Assembly: GCA_902500775.1 (NCBI GenBank)
Contig: CABVRZ010000019.1
Coordinates: 1-64,000 of the forward strand
DNA from: an uncultured Nitrospira sp.
Lineage (GTDB): Bacteria > Nitrospirota > Nitrospiria > Nitrospirales > Nitrospiraceae
Direction: 5' to 3'
DNA length: 64,000 bases
This document shows, piece by piece, positions 36,801 through 45,300 of the stretch. The notes below the pieces were generated by a model, which was given only the letters and a program-made list of their open reading frames with translations, was not told the DNA's origin and searched no databases. Numbering within the stretch: position 1 is the first letter of the stretch; every line of letters begins with the position of its first letter. The position numbers and the translations under genes are program-made.

Positions 36801-39314
36801 CTTTGCCGGGTCAAGCGCCAGCACCCACCCGGCCGCAGGATTGGCCGTGCCCAATACTGGGGGCATGGTCTTGAATCGACCGGTACGCAAGGAAAAGAGC
36901 ACGTCCTGCAACGTCTCCACTCCCTGCTGTGCACGTGTAGTCTTTTGACGCCCGCTGCTGTGACAGTCAATGCCAAGCTCCTGGGTCAATCGGTTTGCAA
37001 CGACCGTGGCATCTTGGTTTGGGGCAATCGCCGCAATGCATGCCTCACGGAGGGAAGGCAGCACCGCTTCCTCCGCTACCTCGACCGCATGTTGCAAAGA
37101 GTGCGTCACGGCGCTTTCCTGTTGGATCCGAGCTTCAAGCATGCGCCGCCAGGCAAGTTGTGCCTGTAAAGAAGTCCGCCAGTGCGAGATCGGTGATGGT
37201 TGAGGCGACGCTGCCGATCGCTGAAACTCATCTGGGCCAAGCGTCAGATTTTTCTGCCGTTCTTCCCGGCGCCATGCCTCGTACAGGCGAAGTTTCTGCA
37301 CCTGCACCACAATCGCGTAGACATCCTCCCACTCTCCATCCAACACACTACCCCCTTCAGCGAGTTTGCGGATGCGCATGAGATGAAGAAAGGGTTGCAA
37401 ACTGAGCTGTTGACCTCGGAGCTGGACCTCGATAGCGGTCCCGTGCTGATGCTGCTGCAGAAGCGTGACCAGCGCCGCAACCGGACCCAGCGTGTCCGCA
37501 ACAATGCGATCAAATCCCGCCAAGTGCGATGGTTGACCTTCACGACTTTTCTTGATGGCTGCTAGACGGTTCGCTATATCCTGTGCACGAGCCTTCCAGA
37601 CGTCAAACGCTGGATTCCCGACCGCCGAGGTCCGAAAATCTCGCTCACTCAGCAAGTCGGGATCAATAACAGGCTGAGGCGTCTCGACGACGGAATGAGC
37701 CGCATCGTCTTGGTCCTGCCACACGGCTCGAAGATGATCCTTCATCCACATCAGCAATTGCGGTTGTGGAAGCACACTGTCTCCGAGCGGTTTCACGATC
37801 GTCTCTTCCAGGCCAAATAGGTTCCGCAACGCGACTTCGGTCAATTGATTCGGCTGGAGCAAGAGCTGATCAAGTCGATCAGGACGGAACGGGGTGAGAT
37901 CAATCCCCAGCCGGTCTGCGAGCGCTGTCCGCGCGCCGGGGTCAGCAATCCGAGCCAATCGAAGCTCTTCATAGGACGTTCCGAGGCTGCGGAGCAGGGC
38001 CCCATAGACAGCCTGCCGATAGGCACTTTCAGCTGTTGCGGAGACACTCCGGCCATGCCGAGCGAGATACCGGCGCAACCCCTCGATGCACAACCGCACC
38101 TGAGGCACCGGTCGATTAGCAACGGCGCGATGGTTCGGCGTCACTAAATCGGTAAAGGGCTGCAGGAATGTCTCGACAAGCAGCTGGCGGCTGATTAACG
38201 TGCCGTTCGTTGCGGCGGTCTTCGCTCTCCGAGTCGCAAAGTCGAGCAGATCGTCGAGATAGGCGGTGGCACTGAAGACGGCGTCCGGATCCTTGGGCTC
38301 GAACGGTGCCGCCACCACGACGCCCCGTTGCTGGGTCGTCACATTGGCAGTCGGTGCCGCCTTGTCTTTCACCCGTATTGAGATGGTTTGACTACCCGCC
38401 TCACTGATCGGAACGGCCATGCTCCACGTAGACCAATCATTCACGGCTTTCGGCGTCGCGGGTTTGAATGGGCCCTGGTTACCCAAGGCCCATTCCACGA
38501 GCGCCACATCGGTCTGCGTATCCGAGGCCGTACCTCGCACTTCGACCGTCACTCCATTCGGCGTCAGTGTGAAGGTTTGTCCCTCGGTAGGCGCTATGAT
38601 ACTCAAAGCAGGAGCGGTGACATCAAGCACCTTGACGCTAACATCCTTCGTCGGACTCACGTTTCCGAGGTTGTCCCGAGCGCGAAGCGTGACCGTATGG
38701 GTTCCGAGGCTCGGTAGCGCGACGGCAGCTGTCCATTGAGTGGTTCCACTTGCAGCCTGAAACGTACCGTTTGGGCCAAGCCGCCATTCCACGGCAGCCA
38801 CTCCTGAACCATCAGCGGCGGTTCCTGTCAGCGTGGTCCTATATGGGGGAGCAGCTTTGGTCACATCGGCAGGTGGATTGATCGAAAGAGTCGGTGGACC
38901 AAGGTCAATGATGACCGCCCGCGACCCCGTATCAACATCGGAGCCAAAGGTCACACGAGTCGCGCTGACTTTGGCAGTGATATTCAGCGGCCCCTGTGCG
39001 GATACAGTCGCCGTGAATGTCCAGGAGGCCCAGAGTGTGGTGCCTGACCCAGTGGGCGTGGCTGACTGAAATGGACTGGCGTCCCCCAGGCGCACTTCCA
39101 CCGCAGTGATACTGTCCGTTGCATCTCCAAGCCATGTGCCAGGCTCCCCCGGCTTGTCCTCCAACGCCTCACACGAAGCGGTCCCGCTGATCTGAACGCT
39201 GGACCCAAGCGTCGCATTCTGCTCGGGGCTCGAGATACTTACACCAGCTTCAAGAAATTTTCGCGACACAACAGCTGACGGTGTCGTTCCGATGGCTTCA
39301 GTCCTTCTATTCAT
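33825..39314 (-). CDS. Tc toxin subunit A (TcA) with N-terminal Ig-like domains
   Basis: The 1,829-residue protein is a TcA-type pore-forming component of an ABC toxin. The first 340 residues are three Ig-like repeats (SISSPEQNATLGSSVQI, LTGTAADGSGVAAVEWRLG, RGTASDTQTDVALVEWALG). TcA-type sequence starts at FSATAYLDDLLDFATRRA. A long helical region with a coiled coil follows around residues 1330-1480 (ERRREEWELQRQLAEHEV, FTNVELYEWMSGILSSAYSY), which matches the channel helices, and the C-terminal beta domain (QFADEWYALHNP, ISRGDFPPNLEDLRI) fits TcB binding. It is shorter than insect-pathogen TcA proteins of about 2,500 residues. The ATG follows AGGGAG by six bases and lies 32 bases behind the TcB-TcC stop. 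No signal peptide is seen. Confidence 0.85.
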   Translation of the reverse strand: MNRRTEAIGTTPSAVVSRKFLEAGVSISSPEQNATLGSSVQISGTASCEALEDKPGEPGTWLGDATDSITAVEVRLGDASPFQSATPTGSGTTLWASWTFTATVSAQGPLNITAKVSATRVTFGSDVDTGSRAVIIDLGPPTLSINPPADVTKAAPPYRTTLTGTAADGSGVAAVEWRLGPNGTFQAASGTTQWTAAVALPSLGTHTVTLRARDNLGNVSPTKDVSVKVLDVTAPALSIIAPTEGQTFTLTPNGVTVEVRGTASDTQTDVALVEWALGNQGPFKPATPKAVNDWSTWSMAVPISEAGSQTISIRVKDKAAPTANVTTQQRGVVVAAPFEPKDPDAVFSATAYLDDLLDFATRRAKTAATNGTLISRQLLVETFLQPFTDLVTPNHRAVANRPVPQVRLCIEGLRRYLARHGRSVSATAESAYRQAVYGALLRSLGTSYEELRLARIADPGARTALADRLGIDLTPFRPDRLDQLLLQPNQLTEVALRNLFGLEETIVKPLGDSVLPQPQLLMWMKDHLRAVWQDQDDAAHSVVETPQPVIDPDLLSERDFRTSAVGNPAFDVWKARAQDIANRLAAIKKSREGQPSHLAGFDRIVADTLGPVAALVTLLQQHQHGTAIEVQLRGQQLSLQPFLHLMRIRKLAEGGSVLDGEWEDVYAIVVQVQKLRLYEAWRREERQKNLTLGPDEFQRSAASPQPSPISHWRTSLQAQLAWRRMLEARIQQESAVTHSLQHAVEVAEEAVLPSLREACIAAIAPNQDATVVANRLTQELGIDCHSSGRQKTTRAQQGVETLQDVLFSLRTGRFKTMPPVLGTANPAAGWVLALDPAKPYGESDFDEEWRWMGSYATWHAAMRVFAYPETYLLPELRPATAQTAAYKKLMKELRDQSRLTPALARSLAASYHQTVTSELAATLPEKLRHGALVLTDELSDTQLGDRRRFIEDLFSGIPSPHLAPTYVQEMFYFVPMALALQLQKAGQYLAALDWMETVYTDHLAMNERKIYRGLVLEEAMVSRYQRNPDNWLRVGLNPHEIVAVRASAYTRFTLTALVRCYLDFADAEFTRDTSESISRARALYSTALELLGLPEMQFASSASSPYPFPPSPVPQALRLHAELNLFKLRNGRNIAGIERQSVLETSQPAYSNTLPDRPTDQILRPTPYRYGVLIERAKNLVNIAQQVEAAFLASLEKRDAEAYNLLKAGHDLQLAAATVSLQGTRVKEAEEGIRLAELQQDRSESQRDTYQGWIDAGLNQWERGMMENYREAGRVRNTVTWIDAALTTAQAVMSASSGGFLGTGVGAGLAVAGIVGGLSAVKAAATHTLNKAETETQTNSATASFERRREEWELQRQLAEHEVAIGSQQITLAQTHTDITRQEESIARNQRDQAQTTVEFLANKFTNVELYEWMSGILSSAYSYFLQQATAMAQLAQHQLAFERQEAPSAFIGADYWEAPGDNTTPAGNSGGKEPDRRGLTGSVRLLQDITRLDQFAFETRKRKLQLAQTFSLAQLFPAEFQRFRETGSFPFMTSMALFDQGFPGHYLRLIKRVRVSVIALIPPTRGLRATLINSGLSRVVSGSDVFQTVVVRRDPELIAFTSPSNSTGLLELEPEGELLLPFESMGVDTSWELQLPKAANPFDFRTIADVLFTVEYTALQSLTYRQQVIQQLGDTISSERALSLRDQFADEWYALHNPRRVNDPLKIRFTISRGDFPPNLEDLRIQHLLLVVARVSGKTFEIGGSRLVMTVQGDTVPVGGEAGGSLDGIVSTRRSNAGGWMGLIGKSPIGSWELTLPDTQEMRKHIKDGDLDDLVLVLTYASRTPAWP

Positions 39315-39346
39315 CTGCAACTCCCTTTTTCGTGTAGATCAATCTA

Positions 39347-42300
39347 TTATGGATACTCTACATACACGCCTAGCGCTTGAAGTCGCGCCTGGATAATGCC
39401 CCAGGTATCCACAGCAACGTCTTGGACTGCCGTAGGCACCGGCTGCGCATTCAACCACGCACTCGCAAGCCTAGCCTCTTCATTACCCCATCTATACAAA
39501 GTCAATGGTGTGTAGGGCGCAGTGGTGAAGGGTTGCTTCACAAAGTGTGCACCAAACAGTGCTGGCTGAAAACCATTGAAGAAAGCCCAGTCGCCAGGCT
39601 GAGCTCCGACTGGAAGATCGTCATGCCTTGGAAGCCGTTGATATGCGGCTCTAGGACCAGTAGGTGTATTGACGACGCGAATCATACGATCCTCGTAGAT
39701 CCACGCCTCCTCTGTCGCAAAACTGAAGGCGGAACCTTGCCCACCACTTCCCCCCCCTCCACCGGGCTTCGGTCTTGCTAGAGCGATTCCAGACACCCCC
39801 AAAACACCCGTCACACCGGATAGCACTCGTTCAGGTGTGGACAGGGGTCTGCCTATAGCAGTATTTCCTGACATTAGATTAAAAGGATTCATGGCACCAA
39901 CACTACGACCTGTTGCTGCTTCTCCAGTTGCAGTTCCAGTGGTCCAGGCACCTAGGACCGCGGCAATCCGAGGGAATGTTGCTGCGAAGCCAACTGGGAT
40001 CAGAACCGCGGCCCCCACCTGAGCCTGCGTCTTAGGGGAGTTCACAATGCTATGCCCACCATCAATATTCTGGCGTATACCCGGATCCACTCCCGTGTCC
40101 CTATACGTCTCGAAGCGTTCCCTTGCATAACGATGAGCCCGGGTTCCTCGTTGCGCGTTTGCGACATCCTGTTTCAATCGATCAATCGTTTCCACCCGTT
40201 CTTTTCGTGCGGCTATCGCCCGATCCTCCGCCTGTTTTGTCTCAGCAACATCACGCTGTTTCCACTCATTATATTCCGCGTAAATTTGATCATCCGTCAG
40301 ACAAGGCCCACCACAGACCTGCGAATAGTCGAGCGTCAGCAGCCCAGGTTTGGATGTGCTGGGTTGTGACGACTCATCAGGATTTTTACCCGTCACATCC
40401 GAATAACGTATTGGATTGCCGGCACTGTAGGCATAAAGATTAATCCCTCCTTTTATTCCTACCGGATCTGCTGAGCTCCACCGGCTCAGCCAGGGTGCAA
40501 AATACCGTGCGCCGTGATAGTTCAGTCCCGTCTCCTCATCGCGCTCCATCCCCGTGTATCGATAGCGCTTGAGATTCACCTCCGCCACAGTCCGGCCAGC
40601 TTGGTAGGAGGTACTGCCATAGGGGTAGTACTCCTCGTAGGTGATGATCTGACCCGTGGCATCCAATTCAAGAGAGGCAGAGCCCAGGTGATTGCCGAAC
40701 TGATAGCGCACCAGCTGAGCCGGTACATCCTGTTCTTCGCCTTTGGTACGCGTCTCGATTTGTGCCATGCGGCGTTTGTCATCCATCACGTGCAAGGTCT
40801 CGCGTTCAAGGACGACGGCGCCCGACGCATTTCGCCGACGGAAGATTTCGAAGTCACCCAAGTACAGTCGTTCCTCGATCAACGCACCGCCGTTTCGCTC
40901 AACCACCTTGCGCACTCGTTGGCCACTGGCATCATAGACGTAGTACGCGTGCCCACCGCCGCCGAGGTCGACATGCCGCAATTGATTGCGGAAGTCCCAG
41001 TCCAGTGCACTCAGATGGGGCATTGTGAGCATGTTGCCGTGCCTGTCGTGCTGATAGATCTCACGGCTCCCAGTACCGACCGTGGTCACGCTGAGCCGAT
41101 TGCTCTTCTTCTCGGGCTCCAGGAGACTTCCTTCATCGTAGGTATAGAAACGTGTCCAATTACCGTTTGTCGCCTGATGGTTTAGCTGGAGAATATTCCC
41201 GACACCATCATACCGGTACTGCTCCGTATACCGACGCATCGCCGACCCGTCATGGGGATGGGGAAGCTTGCTTCGAAAGGCATCGTCCCAGCTGGTCTCC
41301 GGTCTGGTCGCCTGGCCGATGTGTTCACGACCTTCCGCACTGATGAGTCGATACAGGGCGTCATACGTATAGTCGGCATGGGGCTCGACGACCTGATTCC
41401 GGAAGTAGACGGTCTGCTGGGCAGCATCGTGAATATGCGTGACGTTCCCGACCGGATCGTACACATACGTAAGATCCTGCACACGCTCGGCCTCACGCAC
41501 TGTCTGTAGATGGATGAGTCGAAACGTCAGCGGATCATAGACATAGTGGGTCTTGACGCCATTGCCATACTCGATGAGTGTCCGTTGCCCCTTCGCATCG
41601 TAATCAATGTTCGACACAAAGGATGTCGCAGTCGGAGCTCCGCGTAGCGTCACGTCCACCCGTTCAAGCAAGGTAGCCGCGTTGTAGATCGGACGATGCA
41701 CACTTCCATCAGGAGCGGTTGCCGAGACTGGACGGCTGAGCGCGTCGTAGGTCGTGCGACTCGCAAAGACCTGTCCATCAAGCTCAGGACTCGCTGCCCA
41801 GTCCAACACGCGTTTATATTCACCAGCCAGTTGACGAGACCCCGTGAGCACATTCCCCTTGAAATCGTATGTCTCGCTGATCACAACACCTGCCTGGTCA
41901 CGATGCAGGAAGATCTTCCCACGCAGATTGCGTGATTCAGGCTGCACTTGTGTTTCTCCGTACAGGGTTTGTCCCACAAGCCGCGTGGCCCCATCAGGCT
42001 CCTGGAGCCACGCCTCCAACGGACGCCGTAGCGCGTCATACGTGGCGCGGAGCCGATGTCCACGATCGTCCCAGGCGTAGAGAGGCTGACCTGTTACGTC
42101 CGCCAATACTCTGCGCTCGCCTACCTCCATGCCAGCCTGGCGAACCTGGTTGCCGAGCAGATTGTAGTCGTACTGCATGACCACTCGACCGTTGGCATCG
42201 CTCACTTCTCGCTGGTTGCCTTCGATGTCCAACACGGTCCGTGTCACATACTGTTCCTCAATGGGCCTATTGTCTTTCATGGAACGGTTGTGTGCGATCG

Positions 42301-45300
42301 TGAGAAAGCCTCGACCGAGTGCGTCTGCGTGACTCACGGTCGGTGTCGCGGCATGGATGGCAGTCTTGACCGCAGCAGCTTGTTCGAGAGGCCCGAATCC
42401 TCCATCGCGTCGCTGGGTATTCCATGTCGGCAAGTAGTCTTCCACCGGGAGGCGTCTGAAAAACATTCCCACATCAGCATCGGTCGTGGGATCTTCAATC
42501 AAAGTCGTGTCGTTGACATCCCAGGTCTCCTGTCGCCATGGATTAAAACGCACCTTCTCCCAGGTGTGATTCGGATGGAGGGTGCCCACCACGCGTTCCA
42601 TGGGGTCATAGAACAGCGTCGAACTGACACCCACTCGATGATCGAACCGAAACACGTGGGTGTCGTCAAAGAACGGTTCGTACTGCTTGACCGCCTTTCC
42701 TTTATTGTTGAAGAAAGTCCATCCACTGCCGACCCAGCGCCGAGGGACTTCCGCACCACCGGGCACAAGAGGCCCCGGCTCCGCCTGCATCTTCTGCTGA
42801 ATCTCGCGACTAAAACCATCGGAATAGCTCATCCCCACTTGAACCTTGAGCCCTCCTGTCGGAAGCGGGTCGGTCGTATGAGTTTCACGGGTAAGCGTCG
42901 CTGCAAATACAGGCTGACGTACCCGGCGATACCGATCGAGGTCGTACACGATCCGTGTGGTTGCCTGCCCCAACAACAATGGCGCACTGGCCAGAGGGTC
43001 GGACATGAATGTGTCCTTCTGCTGCTCACTCAGATTCGGCTGGAATCCAGCCAAGGAGTCGCCGAGGGTCTCCGTCACTTTGCCCATAACTGCGGTGCCT
43101 GCCACCATGCCCAAGGTATCAAACGCCACCTCACCACGGTTCCCGTTGGCATCGGTCAAGCGAAACGGCTGCAGCAGCCTGTAGTCATATTCGGCAAGGG
43201 CTCGATTGCCCAACGCATCGGTGGTGTGCACCGGCAGAAAGTGATAGTGGTCATAGCGAATGAACGCCGTATTCCCGAACGGATCACGCGATCGATGCGG
43301 AAGAAAGAAGTGGGCTCGTGCGAAGGCTAACTCAGCAGCCGAGGCATCATTCACGTGCGGTGAATAGAAGATATGGCCAGAGGGAATCCACCAATTGCCA
43401 TCGTGTTCTCCCCGTACATAGCCGCCTTCCCCCGCCAACATCGGCGGAGTGATTCGATCGCCGTAGACCTGCGTGAGCAGACCCGGCGTAAAGGCGAGCC
43501 TGTAGCTCTCGCCGGGAAGTGCGAGGGATTCGAGTACACCGAAGGGAAGGAGCCCACTCAAATCGTTGGCACGATACTGGGTACGCACGTGTTCAATGAG
43601 CCGTTTTCGAGGTAGCCCTTCATCAGTTGGCGCTTCATACGCGATTTCAACCGTCCCATCGAGCCGTTCAAAGTTATTTTGTCTCCACTCATTCCAGCTG
43701 AACCGTCGAGCGTTGTTCCCTGGGCGGAAGCCCGTCAATTCGTAACTACGGGTCTCACACGAAGTAGGCGCACGATAGTTGTCAGGATCCAGCAACCGGT
43801 CATCAATGGCATTGGTATACCGACTCTGGGTGTAGGTGATCAGAATGTTGGTCTGTTTGGCTTGATCTACAACGCTTGATAATTGCGGCTCAGACTGACG
43901 TCGACCATAGCCAATGGCCATTGACCTCAGCTCGTTTCCAAAGGCGTCGACTTCGAGTGTCAGCGCGTGACTGATACGAGGGTCAGAGGGTCGACGCTCA
44001 TAGTCATACGTCAATCGCTCAAGTTGATGGCTGAAATACACGGCGTGGTGATTGCCATCCTTCGGTTGGAGCTGGATGATGCGGTAGCGGTTCTCAGTCA
44101 CCTGGTAAGGATGCGGGGATTTCGCGCTCCCGTCATGGGCATACACCTCAGTGCGGAGGACAGCTCCACGCAGAACACGGTAGGCTTCATGCGGCGCATC
44201 GCCGATCTCGACCTGGTGCTCATCGACAGTCCCGGCTTCGCGGTCAGCTTGATAAAAGTCGCGTCGAAATCGCTCAGTCAACTCAAGGTAGTCATGCCCC
44301 GACGAGTGATGATCCTCGAAGTATATGCCGGTGTGAAACCAGCTTCGCGTTTCGACCGGTGGTACGTGATAGGCTGCTGTTCCGTTGGCCAGCGCCGTGG
44401 CCTCCCCATGAAGACTTGTGTGCGTAAAATCCTCGAAGGTCTCGGTATCAAACTGATCGACCCGACCGAACCCTCGAAATTCGCGTTCCTGACCGTCATA
44501 GTAGCCGTGGTGATATTGGTATCGGGTGACGAGCTTGGTTCGGCTGATATGATCGATCACTTCCACTTTGTCCACGACCTGAACAGGAAACGGCAACTTG
44601 GTAAACCACGGATTGCCGTTGGCCTCGTCTTCAAGACAGAATCGTGTCGACGGAGCATAGCTGACGCGGGTCGTGGCCCCCATATTGTTGTCCATGCCTG
44701 CTAGGATGTAGGGCTTGAGACCACCACAGAAATCGAGGGCTTTGTATGGCCTCCCGTGAGCCGTTGTAACGCGGGAACTCCACAGCAATGTGGCCGTACC
44801 CGTACCAAACACATCGGCAAACTGAACCGAGTCCGCATCGCTGACGGTCGGCGTACCAATGATGGTGTGTGCGTCGCTCCAGTGATTCCCTGATTGATTG
44901 AACCAGAAATGCACGCGATTGAAGTCTACATAGACAAGGTCGGCACAGCCGGTACCGTTCAAATCCACAAGAAAGAGCCGCCTGAAATCAAAGTCGGTGT
45001 CCAACCGTGGCGCATTGGCCATGGTGATGCGCCGACCGAACCGGCCATATCCGAGATTGGGCCAATAGTCGATCCGGCCGTTATGAACGAGGACCATATC
45101 ATTGAGGCCGTCCCCGCTCATGTCCGCCAACCTGACCCTTCCCGAGGGATCATCAAAATAGACGTCGGGGAACTGATCGAGATCGTGGAAACGCGCAATC
45201 GTACGTGCCGGAGCAAATCCTTTTTCACCCAAGCATTCATACCAACGAAACTGGTTTTCCTCCGTCACCAACGCGTCTGATCTGCCGTCTCCCGTAAGAT

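Noticed and set aside
42056..43330. Long plus-strand open frame (424 codons) inside the toxin gene
   Set aside because: It is the antisense shadow of the TcB-TcC coding sequence; composition is unlike a protein and the minus-strand domains are continuous. The same holds for the frames at 43967-44704, 40514-41185 and 34677-35162.
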